Source: an uncultured Alphaproteobacteria bacterium (GTDB lineage Bacteria > Pseudomonadota > Alphaproteobacteria > HIMB59). From it: 44,505 nucleotides of DNA. This document shows, piece after piece, positions 1 to 14,614 of the stretch. The notes beneath the pieces are model-generated. The model made no database searches. It saw nothing but the letters and a program-made list of their open reading frames with translations, and was not told the origin of the DNA. Where the stretch lies: positions 1 to 44,505 of the forward strand of contig CABYSX010000011.1 in assembly GCA_902521795.1 (NCBI GenBank), written 5' to 3'. The position numbers and the translations under genes were made by a program. How positions within the stretch are numbered: the stretch's first letter is position 1; the number at the start of each line of letters is the position of its first letter.

Positions 1-173
1 CTAGTTTGTTGGGAGATGATACCACTAAAAATATCATATTAGATCACATCAAAGAAAATAACTTAGAAAATAAAGATTTTGGAAAAATAATGGGTTTTTT
101 AAAGCAAAATTATAATAATAAAATTGATATGAATTTAGCTTCTAAAATTATCAAAAATATTTTTAAAGAATGA
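1..173 (+). CDS. GatB/YqeY-family protein, C-terminal end (partial)
   Basis: The first bases read as the last 56 or so codons of a protein that ends in TGA at 171-173, with no stop upstream in that frame. The translation carries the typical end of the YqeY family: a DFGKIMGFLK stretch followed by an Asn/Asp turn, an MNLAS helix and a short charged tail. YqeY resembles the tRNA-binding C-terminal domain of the GatB amidotransferase subunit, and its cellular role is poorly defined. The stop overlaps the dnaG start as ATGA, so the two are probably co-transcribed. The yqeY-dnaG-rpoD order is common in Alphaproteobacteria. The beginning lies outside the window. Confidence 0.8.
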   Translation, partial: SLLGDDTTKNIILDHIKENNLENKDFGKIMGFLKQNYNNKIDMNLASKIIKNIFKE

Positions 174-1753
174 CAGATGATAATATCAAAGAAGTCATAA
201 ACAGAACTTCTATAGTTGAAATTATTAACTCATCAGTTCCTTTAAAGAAAAAAGGAAGTAATTATTTTGGCCTAAGTCCTTTTAAAAAGGAAAAAACCCC
301 ATCATTTTCTGTGAATGAAGAAAAGAAAATATTCCATTGCTTTAGTACAGGAGAACATGGGAATGTAATTGATTTCTTGATTAAAGTTAAAGGATATAGT
401 TTTAAAGATGCTTTGTATGAACTAGCTGATAAGGCGGGTATTGAATTAAGTTTTAAATCATCAAAATTAAATAATATTATTTATGAGATTAACTCATTCA
501 CTAAAGACATATTTCACCAAAATTTATTAAATTCTAATAAACATCTAAATTATTTATTAAAAAAAAGAAAATTTGATATGGATACAATTCAAAGATTTGA
601 ATTAGGATCATCTATAAATTCATTTGATATACAAAAAAAACTCTTAAATAATTTTGAAATAAATAATTTGGTATCTGCTGGAATTTTTAGCAAAAATAAA
701 AATTCTAAATTATTTTTTTCTAATAGAATTATGGTTCCTATAACCAATATGCAAAACAAAACTCTAGGTTTTGGTGGTAGAGTAATTGACGATAGCCTGC
801 CCAAGTACATTAATACAGCTGAAACTAAGATTTTTAAAAAAAAACAAATCTTATTTAATGAAAAAATACTAAATAAACAGAAAAGTAAAAAAATAATTCT
901 AGTAGAGGGCTATTTTGATGTTATTAAATTAGTACAAAGTGGTTTTAAAAATTGTTTAGCACCTCTGGGAACTTCTATAAATCATGAAAAATTAATTGAA
1001 ATAACTAAAAAGGGGTTTGAGATAATAGTGTGCCTTGATGGAGATGTAGCTGGAAGAAACGCTACTATAAGATTAATGAACAATTTACTTGGTGATAAAA
1101 ATTTTGAACTTGGGATTAAATTTGTATTATTACCTAAAAATTTTGATCCAGATCAACTAATAGAGTCAAGTATGTCTGACACCCTTAATAAACTTATAGA
1201 TCAACCTTTGTCTATAGAAGAACTAATAGAAAAATACCTAGAAAAATTTAATAAAAGTACTGACATAGATAGTCAGTTCAAAGGATCAAAAGTTTTAAAA
1301 AGTTTATTAGAAAATATTTCAAATTTAGACTTAAAAAAAATTTTAACTAATCATTTTGATAAAATAAGCTTAAAAAAAAATATTAAAAAAACTAATAATA
1401 ATTATTATGCCCAAAACCTAGATCTTAAATTTGATTTGAAATCAAAATTTTCTGCTGCCCTGATTATATTTTTTATTGAAAATCAATCTCAAAGAGAGAG
1501 AGTCTATGATTTGATAGCAACAGCTAAATTTGATGGTAAATTTAAAGAAATTCGTGATTTAGTTATAAAAAAAACTCTATTCAAATCAACACCTATTGAG
1601 ATTTATGCAGAATTAGACTCTAAGGGATTGAATTTTGCAAAAAATTTACTATTTTCTAATGAAGTTCGAAGATTGTGTAGATTTGCATCAACCAAATTTA
1701 GAGAAGATCCTTATAATGAAATTGAAAAAACAATTAGTTTTATAAATAGTTAA
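170..1753 (+). CDS. dnaG: DNA primase DnaG with degenerate zinc-binding site
   Basis: Synthesises the RNA primers for replication, working with the DnaB helicase. The N-terminal CHC2-type domain (residues about 1-95) keeps the fold-defining motifs EKTPSF (41-46) and HCFSTGEHG (56-64). Of the four usual zinc ligands, however, three are replaced: Ser36, Lys39 and Thr60, with only Cys57 left. The Toprim catalytic core follows, with EGYFD at 246-250 and the metal-binding DGD at 290-292. At 527 residues it is shorter than the usual 580-650, mainly in the C-terminal helicase-interaction part. The start overlaps the yqeY stop by 4 bases, and rpoD begins 2 bases after the stop, so this is a small macromolecular-synthesis operon. 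Confidence 0.97.
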   Translation: MTDDNIKEVINRTSIVEIINSSVPLKKKGSNYFGLSPFKKEKTPSFSVNEEKKIFHCFSTGEHGNVIDFLIKVKGYSFKDALYELADKAGIELSFKSSKLNNIIYEINSFTKDIFHQNLLNSNKHLNYLLKKRKFDMDTIQRFELGSSINSFDIQKKLLNNFEINNLVSAGIFSKNKNSKLFFSNRIMVPITNMQNKTLGFGGRVIDDSLPKYINTAETKIFKKKQILFNEKILNKQKSKKIILVEGYFDVIKLVQSGFKNCLAPLGTSINHEKLIEITKKGFEIIVCLDGDVAGRNATIRLMNNLLGDKNFELGIKFVLLPKNFDPDQLIESSMSDTLNKLIDQPLSIEELIEKYLEKFNKSTDIDSQFKGSKVLKSLLENISNLDLKKILTNHFDKISLKKNIKKTNNNYYAQNLDLKFDLKSKFSAALIIFFIENQSQRERVYDLIATAKFDGKFKEIRDLVIKKTLFKSTPIEIYAELDSKGLNFAKNLLFSNEVRRLCRFASTKFREDPYNEIEKTISFINS

Positions 1754-1754
1754 A

Positions 1755-3809
1755 ATGGTAAAAAAAAAAGTAACAACAAAAAAAATTACAAAAAAGAAGA
1801 TTTCAAAAAAAAAAGTAGCTTTAGTAAAAAAAACTAAAGCACCTAATTCTAATAAAAAGTCTGTCAGTCTTTCAAATCCACTTGAGTTAATATATAAAGA
1901 AAATGAAAACAAGCTAATTACACTGATCACAGAAGAATTTGACAAGGATTTAGCTTTAAAAGCAAAAACCTATATTAAATCTTATTCTAAAATCGATGAC
2001 TCTATTATTACCTCAAATGATTTTTTAAATTATATTGAAAATCTTGATGAAGATATTTTTAAATTATTTAAAGCATACAGTGCATCTTCTGACCAAGAAA
2101 CAACTCTATCAAATAGCGAATCAGATGAAGAAGAAAAATCAAAAGGTGTAAAGAGTGACGACCCTGTTCGTATGTATCTTAAAGAAATGGGTAATGTTGA
2201 GTTGTTATCCCGTGAAGGTGAAATTGCAATAGCAAAAAGAATAGAGTCTGGATTAGACAAAATGATGAATTCTATTCTCGAGTGTCCTGCTTCAATTGAC
2301 ATTTTAAAAAAATGGATTGAACAAGTTAAGAAAAATGAAATTAATCTGAGAGAAATAGTTGATTTTGATGAATATTTTAATGAAGATAATGATCCTTACT
2401 CCAACTCAACCAAAAGAAAAGAAATACAAAAAATTATTAATGACAAAAAAAAAGCTATCTTTAAAGAAAAGCAGCTCTTAATGAAAGAGCAAGGAATAGA
2501 GATAGATAAAGAAAAACTTCAAGAGTCCACTAATGATGAAGATGTTGAAAATGAAAGCTTCTCTATTTCAATTATAGAAGAGTTTTATAAACCAGAAATT
2601 TTAAAAAAATTAGATAGGGTTTTGGTATTATCTGAAAATATTACTAAAATTAAAAAAAATAAAAATATCACTAAAATTTCTGATACAAAATCATTAAAAG
2701 AACTAAAAAAATATCAAGATGAGATACTCAATTATTTTAATGAAATTAAAATTAAGCCTTATAAATTAGAAGAAATCATTACTCATCTTTATTCAATAAA
2801 TAAAGAAATTCAATCCAAAGAGGTTTCTCTATTGAATCTAGCTACTCAAAATAAAATAGGTAGAGATATATTCTTAAAATTTCATAGTTTAAAAGATACC
2901 TATACTCTTTACCAAAAACATATGACTTCTTCAAATGACTCCTTTAAAAGTCTTTTTAACAAGAATAGTGAAAAATTAAAATTTATATATAAAGAAATAC
3001 TCAGTTTATCAAAAATTGCTAATCAGAATACAATTGAATTTAAGGAAAAAGTAAGAGAGATCCAATCTGGTCAAAGAACTGCTAATCAAGCCAAAAAGGA
3101 AATGATAGAGGCTAATCTAAGATTGGTAATATCTATTGCTAAAAAATACACCAACAGAGGGCTACAATTCTTAGATCTTATTCAAGAGGGTAATATCGGA
3201 CTAATGAAGGCAGTCGATAAATTTGAATATCGTAGAGGTTATAAATTTTCTACCTATGCAACATGGTGGATCAGACAAGCTATAACTAGATCTATAGCAG
3301 ATCAAGCGAGAACAATCCGCATCCCTGTCCATATGATCGAAACAATTAATAAAATTGTTAGATCTAGTAGACAATTAATTCTTGAGTTAGGTAGAGAACC
3401 AACCCCAGAAGAATTATCTTTGAGACTAAAAATGCCTATTGAAAAAGTTAGAAAAGTTCTAAAAATTGCAAAAGAACCTGTTAGTCTAGAAACACCAATT
3501 GGTGATGATGATGATAGTTTCCTTGGTGATTTCATCGAGGACAAGAATGCAGTTATACCTGAAGAAGCTGTGATGCAATTAAATCTCAGAGAAACTACAA
3601 CTAAAATTCTCTCAACTTTGACACCAAGAGAAGAAAGGGTTTTGAGAATGAGATTTGGTATAGGAATGTCATCTGATCACACCTTAGAAGAAGTAGGTCA
3701 GCAATTTAGTGTTACTAGAGAAAGAATTAGACAAATTGAGGCAAAGGCTTTGAGAAAATTAAAACACCCTATAAGATCTAAAAAACTTAAGTCTTTTATG
3801 GACTCCTAA
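1755..3809 (+). CDS. rpoD: Primary RNA polymerase sigma factor RpoD (sigma-70)
   Basis: Housekeeping sigma factor that directs RNA polymerase to -10/-35 promoters. Region 1.2 is seen at [11 protein letters not shown] (about residue 135). The non-conserved insert spans about 190-420. Region 2 begins at [14 protein letters not shown] (about 450) and contains the -10 recognition and melting segment [13 protein letters not shown] (about 498). Region 4.2 has the -35 helix-turn-helix [20 protein letters not shown] (from about 644). An odd point is that half of the first 28 residues are Lys, ahead of the acidic region 1.1. It sits 2 bases behind dnaG, the classical pairing. Confidence 0.97.
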   Translation: MVKKKVTTKKITKKKISKKKVALVKKTKAPNSNKKSVSLSNPLELIYKENENKLITLITEEFDKDLALKAKTYIKSYSKIDDSIITSNDFLNYIENLDEDIFKLFKAYSASSDQETTLSNSESDEEEKSKGVKSDDPVRMYLKEMGNVELLSREGEIAIAKRIESGLDKMMNSILECPASIDILKKWIEQVKKNEINLREIVDFDEYFNEDNDPYSNSTKRKEIQKIINDKKKAIFKEKQLLMKEQGIEIDKEKLQESTNDEDVENESFSISIIEEFYKPEILKKLDRVLVLSENITKIKKNKNITKISDTKSLKELKKYQDEILNYFNEIKIKPYKLEEIITHLYSINKEIQSKEVSLLNLATQNKIGRDIFLKFHSLKDTYTLYQKHMTSSNDSFKSLFNKNSEKLKFIYKEILSLSKIANQNTIEFKEKVREIQSGQRTANQAKKEMIEANLRLVISIAKKYTNRGLQFLDLIQEGNIGLMKAVDKFEYRRGYKFSTYATWWIRQAITRSIADQARTIRIPVHMIETINKIVRSSRQLILELGREPTPEELSLRLKMPIEKVRKVLKIAKEPVSLETPIGDDDDSFLGDFIEDKNAVIPEEAVMQLNLRETTTKILSTLTPREERVLRMRFGIGMSSDHTLEEVGQQFSVTRERIRQIEAKALRKLKHPIRSKKLKSFMDS

Positions 3810-3827
3810 ATTTTTCACCAATTTAAA

Positions 3828-3856
3828 TTCTTGTTTTTTTTTCATAAGATTATAAT
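3828..3856 (+). promoter_or_regulatory. Putative promoter of the CAT-anticodon tRNA
   Basis: A perfect TATAAT hexamer lies at 3851-3856, about 18 bases before the mature tRNA 5' end. The best-spaced upstream hexamer is TTCTTG (3828-3833, 17-base spacer), which matches the -35 consensus poorly; TTGTTT at 3831 matches better but is too close. Transcription would start near 3863, giving a leader of about 12 bases. The -10 element is seen directly; its use as a promoter is inferred. Confidence 0.45.
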
Positions 3857-3874
3857 AGTATCAAAACTAATCAT

Positions 3875-3951
3875 GGGCCTGTAGTTCAGTTGGTTAGAAC
3901 GCGGTGCTCATAACGCCGTTGTCGCAGGTTCGAGTCCTGCCAGGCCCACCA
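3875..3951 (+). tRNA. tRNA with CAT anticodon, probably tRNA-Ile2 (lysidine type)
   Basis: A full cloverleaf is visible. The acceptor stem GGGCCTG pairs with CAGGCCC, the D arm contains AGTTGGTTAGA, and the anticodon arm CGGTG-CTCATAA-CGCCG has anticodon CAT. The T arm is GCAGG-TTCGAGT-CCTGC, and an encoded ACCA ends the gene. The GGGCCTG acceptor and body resemble alphaproteobacterial isoleucine tRNAs rather than elongator Met (usually GGCGGGG-like) or initiator fMet (which has a mismatched first pair). I therefore favour the AUA-reading tRNA-Ile whose C34 is converted to lysidine by TilS. Elongator tRNA-Met remains possible. Confidence 0.9.
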
Positions 3952-3964
3952 AATAAATTTTTTA

Positions 3965-4531
3965 TTAAATTTTTTTAATTTCAGATATTAAAGCTTCCAA
4001 ACTTCCTCTATTTTTTCTTAATATTTTATTAAATTCAGATTTCTTAGTTACAAAATAAGATGTATTTTCAACTATTACATCTATAATCTTGAAAGAAGAT
4101 CCTGTATCTATCACTTTCCAATATAGGTTAACAGATGATTTCTTATTAGAAATTTTTGATCTAATTATGTAAATATTGTCTTTTATATCAACATCTTTGA
4201 GTATTATTGAACTTGAAGAATTAGAATTAGCTAGTTTATAAATAGTCTTTATTAGATAATCTGAAAAAACATCCAGATATAAAGTTAATTCACCCTTTGA
4301 GCTGCTGTCGATTATATTTTCTCCGATAAGGCCATACGCAATTGACTTAATTGCAAAATTTTTATTAATAAAATATTTATATTTTTCATAATTTTCACTT
4401 TCAGTTCCTTCATTATTATTAATTATTTCTAAGAATTGACTAGACTCTTTTTCAAACCATTCCGAAACTTCAGAAGCTTGAAGAGTGGAAAAAGAAAAAA
4501 AGATACTAAATAAAATTAGTAAATTTCTCAT
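3965..4531 (-). CDS. mlaC: MlaC-type periplasmic phospholipid-binding protein
   Basis: Periplasmic carrier that shuttles phospholipid between the outer-membrane MlaA complex and the inner-membrane MlaFEDB transporter. The protein (188 residues) starts with a signal peptide (a charged MRN, then a hydrophobic segment ending in TLQASE near residue 20). It continues with the Ttg2/MlaC fold: a FAIKSIAYGLIG segment, the YLIKTIYKLA helix, a DVDIKDN strand and a C-terminal FNKILRKNRGSLEALI helix. It lies downstream of mlaA on the same strand with a 28-base gap, so the two are likely co-transcribed. The MlaD, MlaE and MlaF genes are not in the window. Confidence 0.85.
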   Translation of the reverse strand: MRNLLILFSIFFSFSTLQASEVSEWFEKESSQFLEIINNNEGTESENYEKYKYFINKNFAIKSIAYGLIGENIIDSSSKGELTLYLDVFSDYLIKTIYKLANSNSSSSIILKDVDIKDNIYIIRSKISNKKSSVNLYWKVIDTGSSFKIIDVIVENTSYFVTKKSEFNKILRKNRGSLEALISEIKKI

Positions 4532-4559
4532 AAAATTAAGTTAAATATAGTTTTAGCAA

Positions 4560-5300
4560 CTATTCAATATAAATTTTTGGTACTGGTAAGTTTTGTATGT
4601 ACTCTTCTTCAAGCTGAGCATTTCTATTTTGATAATAAATTGACTTTATCATTTCATATCTATCTGATGAAGCATCTCTGACTTTATCTAATTGTTCATC
4701 TAATTCTATTCTTTCATTCAATCCATTTCCTATCGCTATATACTCCCTGTTGGGAACATTATTAGATATTGGATCAACAAAATACTCAACAACATCACCA
4801 CTAAAATCTCTCAAATTACTTGGACCAATTATCGGTATTACTATATAGGGTCCACTTGATATACCACCTTTTGCAAGAGTAATTCCAAAGTCTGTTTCAT
4901 TTTTTTCCATTCCTACTCTTGAAGCTAGGTCAAAAGTACCCAAACTTGTTAATGTATTAATAGTAAATCGCCCTACTGAATTGAATGATTTATAGAATTC
5001 ACCTTGAAATATAAATGACACAGTTCTTATAGGCTCCTTTAAATTACTAAAAAAATTAGATACCCCCTTTTCAACTGGTTCAGGAGCTATAAATTTATAA
5101 GTTTTAACTATTGGCCTTATAGCAATATCATCAATAAAAAAATTAAAATTTAATACTGCTCTGTTGATTGGCTCTATAGGATCATAAATTTCATCGTATG
5201 AAATTCCTGATATAGATGTATCTTCATTAGAATAAGAGTTACTTATTTGTAAATAAGTAACAGATATTAAAAAAAGAATTACTTTTAAATATGTTTTCAT
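4560..5300 (-). CDS. mlaA: MlaA/VacJ-family outer-membrane lipid-asymmetry protein
   Basis: Removes phospholipids from the outer leaflet of the outer membrane and passes them to MlaC. Family hallmarks are YDPIEPINRAVLNFN near residue 40, followed by KTYKFIAPEPVEKGVSNFF, a GRFTINTLTSLGTFD segment, and GPYIVIPIIGPSNLRDFSG. It has an N-terminal hydrophobic signal but no cysteine at the signal end, so it does not look like the lipoprotein known from Escherichia coli. Start and length (246 residues) fit the family. It is divergent from uvrD with 37 bases between the start codons. Confidence 0.92.
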   Translation of the reverse strand: MKTYLKVILFLISVTYLQISNSYSNEDTSISGISYDEIYDPIEPINRAVLNFNFFIDDIAIRPIVKTYKFIAPEPVEKGVSNFFSNLKEPIRTVSFIFQGEFYKSFNSVGRFTINTLTSLGTFDLASRVGMEKNETDFGITLAKGGISSGPYIVIPIIGPSNLRDFSGDVVEYFVDPISNNVPNREYIAIGNGLNERIELDEQLDKVRDASSDRYEMIKSIYYQNRNAQLEEEYIQNLPVPKIYIE

Positions 5301-5337
5301 TACGTAAAATCTGGATTCATTATATTACAATCAATCT

Positions 5338-7352
5338 ATGGATCTAAGTAAATTAAATAAAGAACAAAAAATTGCAGTTGAGCACAAAAAAGGTCCACTT
5401 TTAGTTCTTTCTGGCGCAGGAACAGGAAAAACTAGAGTTTTGACATCTAGATTTGTTTATATTGTTAAAAATTTAAACGTTAATTTTAATAAAATTATAG
5501 CTGTTACCTTTACAAATAAAGCTGCTAATGAAATCAAAGAAAGGGTAAACACTGAGCTCCAGAGTAATATTGATACTCCATGGATTGGTACTTTTCATTC
5601 CATATTTGCAAAATTTTTAAGGAAACACTCAGGTTTAGTGAATTTAAAATCAAATTTCACAATATTAGATATCGAAGATCAAAAAAAACTTTTAAAACAA
5701 GTTTTAGAGTACTGTAAAATTGATAAAGATATAAGTGAAGCTATTTATCATAACGAAATTCAAAATTTAAAAGATAATAAAATTCTTTTTAATGAAAATA
5801 AAAAGATTTCTAAATTTTCATCTATTGAGAGATTAGATGATATTTATTCTTATTATCAACAAAGATTAATCGAAATAAACGCTGTGGATTTTGGTGATAT
5901 ACTTTTACATAGCTATCAAATACTTTCTGACAACCCAGATATTAAAAAATCTTACCAAAATTTCATTGAGCATATTCTCATAGATGAGTTTCAAGATACA
6001 AACTTAATCCAATATGATTTAATAAAATTAATTTTAAATTCAGATAAAAATTTATTTTGTGTTGGAGATGACGATCAATCGATTTATGCATGGCGTGGAG
6101 CAAACGTTGAAAATATTATCAATTTTCCAAAAGAGTTTGACTCCTCTGTAGTTCGCTTAACAAAAAATTATCGTTCAAATAGCTCAATTTTAGAAGCAGC
6201 AGCATGCATAATAAGCAATAATAAAAATAGATTAGGTAAAGACTTAGTTAGTTTTAATAAAAAAATACCTGAACAAAAAATTAATTTAAATTCTTTTTAT
6301 TCTCAGGAAGAGGAGTCATTATGGATATCTGATAATATATCAAAGAAGTTTCAGGGAAATAATAGTATTGGAATTTTAGTTAGACTAACTGCCCAAATGA
6401 GAAGTATTGAGGACAAGTTAATAAAATACGCTTTACCTTATGAAATTATTGGTGGACCTAGATTTTTTGAGAGAAAAGAAATCAAAGATATCTTGGCATA
6501 TTTGAAACTAGCAAATAGTAATAATGATGATCTCTCTTTTGAAAGAGTAATTAATTTGCCAAAAAGAGGTATAGGAGATCAGTCAGTTAAATTAATTATT
6601 AATAATGCAAGAGAAAATAAAATATCATTTTTTGAGTCTTTAGTAGTTTTATCTAACGAAAATAACTTGCCCGGATCACTTGTAATTAAAACTAAACCAT
6701 TTATTGATATTATAAAAAAAACATCTGATCTCATAAAGAAAACCACATTAGAAGATATAGGTATCTTTATTATTGAGGAGTCAGGTTATTTAAAAATGCT
6801 TGAAAATGAGAAAAACAAATTGAAACAAGTAGAAAATGAGTCGCGAATAGACAATTTAAAAGAATTTGTAAATGCTTTATCTGAATTTGAAAATTTAGAT
6901 GATTTCTTAGAACATGTTGGTTTGGTAAACGAAAATCAAAGAAAAACACATTCAAATTCTGTCAAACTAATGACTTTGCATGCTGCTAAAGGATTGGAAT
7001 TTGATCATGTATATTTACCAGGCTGGGAGGAAGGTATCTTTCCAAGTTCTCGAGCATTAGAGCAAAATTCTTCAAAATCACTTGAGGAAGAGAGACGACT
7101 TGCTTATGTAGGAATTACTAGAGCAAAGTTTGATTTAAACTTAAGTTATGCTACTTCAAGATATACATATGGAATGAATAATTACTCATTACCATCAAGA
7201 TTTTTGAATGAAATTTCAAAAATTGATAAAAATACAAATAATTTAATTGATGAACATTCCCCGTCAAACTTAGAAAAAAAGATTACTTCTGATAATGTTC
7301 AATTGAGTCCTGGTAAAAAAAGGATGCTAGAATTTTTAAAAAAAAATAGTAA

Positions 7353-7356
<4 letters not shown>
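5338..7356 (+). CDS. uvrD: UvrD/PcrA-type superfamily 1 DNA helicase
   Basis: A 3'-5' helicase of nucleotide excision and mismatch repair. Motifs in order: the Q motif LNKEQKIAV near residue 6, Walker A GAGTGKT at 26-32, motif Ia AVTFTNKAANEI, Walker B LIDEFQDTN, motif III GDDDQSIYAWRGA, motif IV LTKNYRS, and motifs V/VI TLHAAKGLEFDHVYLPG and YVGITRAK. At 672 residues it is slightly shorter than E. coli UvrD (720), with a reduced C-terminal tail. A TATATT hexamer at 5321-5326 would place transcription only about 5 bases before the ATG. The stop overlaps the next gene by 4 bases. PcrA and UvrD cannot be told apart here; UvrD is the usual proteobacterial name. Confidence 0.95.
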
Positions 7357-12699
<5,343 letters not shown>

Positions 12700-12704
12700 T
12701 ATAA

Positions 12705-13568
12705 TTACTTTAAAACTTGAATATCAGATTGTGTTGACTCTTTTTCTATTAATATTTTCAGAGGATTATATTTTTCAAACCATTTTTTATCGTTATCTAC
12801 TTCCTCTATGTTATTTAATATATTATATATTTTTTCATACCATTTACTGTCTGGAAAATTATAAGCCAATACTGATGCATATCTTTTAGATGTTTCTATT
12901 TCTTCAAAATTATAATAAATTTTTGATATATAGAATATTGTTTCAGCAATATATACACTTGAATTATGATTTTCATAAATATCTAATAAATATAATAAAG
13001 CACCATTATAATTATTTTTTTCAATATAAAACTTTGCAGTTTTTAATTTACTTTTTGCTAAATTATTATTTATGATCTGCATTTTTGTAATAATATCTAT
13101 TTTGTATTCATTATCTGGGTAAGCGTTCAATATAAATGTAAATTTTTCTAAAGCTTGCTCTGTATTTCTTTGGCTATAATCTGACTTTTTAATTAACACA
13201 TAATATGTCATAGCTTCTAAATAGTTAGCATAAACAATATCGTCACTTCCTGGGAAATATTTTTTATAATTTTCAGACAATGCTCTTGTTTTTTCATAAT
13301 CTTTTTTTATAAAGTTTATATAAGCTCTTAACAATATACTTTTATTAGCATACTTACTGCTAGGATATAGAACTTCAATTTTATCTAATTCTATTAATGC
13401 TCTTTCAAACATATCATTTTCAATATATTTGTTAGCTATTCTAAAAAGTTCCTGATCACTTAATTTATTGTTTTTATAGAGATTTTGCTCACTTTGATAA
13501 TCAATTGAATCATTATATGAGCAAGAAATAATAAAAAAAGATACAATTATAAGAATCAATTTTAACAC
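12705..13568 (-). CDS. bamD: Outer-membrane assembly lipoprotein BamD
   Basis: Part of the BAM machine that inserts beta-barrel proteins in the outer membrane. A short lipoprotein signal precedes the lipobox IISC, with the modified cysteine at residue 16. Tetratricopeptide-like helices follow, with the BamD features FERALIELDKIEVLYPSSKY, KYFPGSDDIVYANYLEA and LNAYPDNEY. The start is taken as GTG at 13568 because no ATG, TTG or GTG lies between an upstream stop and the signal sequence. That start is only 2 bases from the ATG of the divergent amidase gene, so each promoter would have to lie inside the neighbouring coding region. Confidence 0.88.
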   Translation of the reverse strand: MLKLILIIVSFFIISCSYNDSIDYQSEQNLYKNNKLSDQELFRIANKYIENDMFERALIELDKIEVLYPSSKYANKSILLRAYINFIKKDYEKTRALSENYKKYFPGSDDIVYANYLEAMTYYVLIKKSDYSQRNTEQALEKFTFILNAYPDNEYKIDIITKMQIINNNLAKSKLKTAKFYIEKNNYNGALLYLLDIYENHNSSVYIAETIFYISKIYYNFEEIETSKRYASVLAYNFPDSKWYEKIYNILNNIEEVDNDKKWFEKYNPLKILIEKESTQSDIQVLK

Positions 13569-13570
13569 AC

Positions 13571-14215
13571 ATGAATTATAACTTCAGAAAAAAAAATAAA
13601 ATAGTCAAATATGTAGTTATTCATTACACAGGTATGAAAAGTCTTAAATTAGCTTACCAAAAACTATCTGATAAAAACTCTAATGTAAGTATTCATTATT
13701 TAGTCTCTCGTAATGGAAAAATATTTAATTTGATATGTCCAAGATTAAAAGCTTGGCACGCAGGAGTATCAATGTGGAAAAATAATATTAATATTAATGA
13801 TTATTCTATAGGAATTGAATTGGAAAATAATGGCCACTATCATGGGTACTCAAAATTTACACAAAAGCAATATTTCTCTTTAAAAAAATTAATAAATTTT
13901 TTGAAAAACAATTATTATATTCCGGATCAAAATTTTATTTTTCACTCAGATATTTCACCAAATAGAAAAAAGGATCCAGGTGAAAAGTTTTTTATTAATA
14001 AAATTGGGATTAATAGGTTCAAGAATTTAAAAAAATCTAAGAATTTATATAATATAAATGATCTGTTAAATTTTTACGGATTTCATAAATACTACATTAA
14101 ATATCACAAAAAATATTGCATAATGGCAGTCAAAAGATCTCTAAATTACAAAAAAATATCTCCGAATATCTCAAAAAAATTTTTAAATAATTTTTATAAT
14201 TTATTATTCACTTGA
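13571..14215 (+). CDS. AmpD-like N-acetylmuramoyl-L-alanine amidase (Amidase_2)
   Basis: A zinc hydrolase that cuts the bond between MurNAc and L-alanine in peptidoglycan or recycled muropeptides. The zinc ligands appear as His18 (in VVIHYTG), His125 (in FHSDISPNRKKDPG) and Asp135, with the same ten-residue spacing as in AmpD. Other family motifs are VSIHYLVSRNGKIF, AWHAG and SIGIELENNG. No signal peptide is seen, which favours a cytoplasmic recycling role, although a periplasmic function cannot be excluded. The last 60 residues are a basic tail with no recognised domain. The next gene downstream is rnpB, 18 bases away. Confidence 0.85.
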   Translation: MNYNFRKKNKIVKYVVIHYTGMKSLKLAYQKLSDKNSNVSIHYLVSRNGKIFNLICPRLKAWHAGVSMWKNNININDYSIGIELENNGHYHGYSKFTQKQYFSLKKLINFLKNNYYIPDQNFIFHSDISPNRKKDPGEKFFINKIGINRFKNLKKSKNLYNINDLLNFYGFHKYYIKYHKKYCIMAVKRSLNYKKISPNISKKFLNNFYNLLFT

Positions 14216-14233
14216 TTTTGTATATTATTTATA

Positions 14234-14560
14234 TGGGTAGCTTGCAGTCGCTTTGTTTACAAAGAGGAAAGTCTGAGCTCACGTAGAAAGTGATAACGGA
14301 TAACATCCGTCGAGGGTAACCTTAGGGAAAGTGCAGCAGAAAAAAACCGCCGTAAGGTAAGGGTGAAAAGGTGAGGTAAGAGCTTACCGGATACTTAAGT
14401 AGTATCGCAATATGTAAACCCTATCACGAGTAAGATCAAATAGAGACTATAACTATTTCTACAGTTGGTCTGGGTTGATCGCTTGAATTAGTCAGCAATG
14501 GCTAATCTAGATAAATGGCTGCAATTTTTTATAATACAGAACTCAGCTTATAGCTACCCA
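14234..14560 (+). ncRNA. rnpB: RNase P RNA (bacterial type A)
   Basis: The catalytic RNA that removes tRNA 5' leaders. Conserved blocks are readable in order: GAGGAAAGTC near 14263, GGGAAAGTGCAGCAGAAA at about 14324, CCGCCGTAAGGTAAGGGTGAA at about 14349, and GATCAAATAG near 14433. Further on come GGGTTGATCGCTTGA at about 14473, GCAATGGCTAATCTAGATAAATGGC and ACAGAACTCAGCTTATAG. The ends pair as the P1 helix (TGGGTAGCT at 14234-14242 with AGCTACCCA at 14552-14560). A TATATT at 14221-14226 is correctly placed for a -10 box, but no good -35 box is seen. The gene fills the otherwise empty interval between the amidase gene and mraZ. No clear terminator follows. Confidence 0.95.
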
Positions 14561-14566
14561 TTGTTA

Positions 14567-14595
14567 TTTACTATTTACTAAAAATCCCATATAAT
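14567..14595 (+). promoter_or_regulatory. Promoter of the mraZ/dcw operon
   Basis: TTTACT at 14567-14572 and a perfect TATAAT at 14590-14595 are separated by 17 bases, the ideal sigma-70 layout. Transcription would start near 14602, leaving almost no leader before mraZ. The -10 element is embedded in the MraZ-type decamer repeats, which fits autorepression. The hexamers are seen directly; promoter activity is inferred. Confidence 0.6.
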
Positions 14596-14610
14596 CCCAT
14601 AAAATACCAT
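14581..14610 (+). promoter_or_regulatory. MraZ operator: three tandem decamers
   Basis: Three 10-base units lie head to tail: AAAATCCCAT, ATAATCCCAT and AAAATACCAT. Read on the minus strand, the first two give ATGGG followed by five A/T bases and the third gives ATGGT. This matches the known MraZ recognition pattern of TGGG-type direct repeats separated by 5-base spacers. The array covers the -10 box and the probable transcription start, so MraZ binding should shut the promoter. The third copy is imperfect (one base off the core) and includes the first two bases of an alternative ATG at 14609. Confidence 0.65.
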
Positions 14611-14614
14611 GTTA

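Noticed and set aside
14561..14580. Terminator directly after rnpB
   Set aside because: The sequence is T-rich but has no stem of its own beyond the P1 helix, so I cannot support one.
14609..14614. First ATG of mraZ as the true start
   Set aside because: It lies inside the operator repeat, and the second ATG puts the DSKNR motif at the normal distance from the start.
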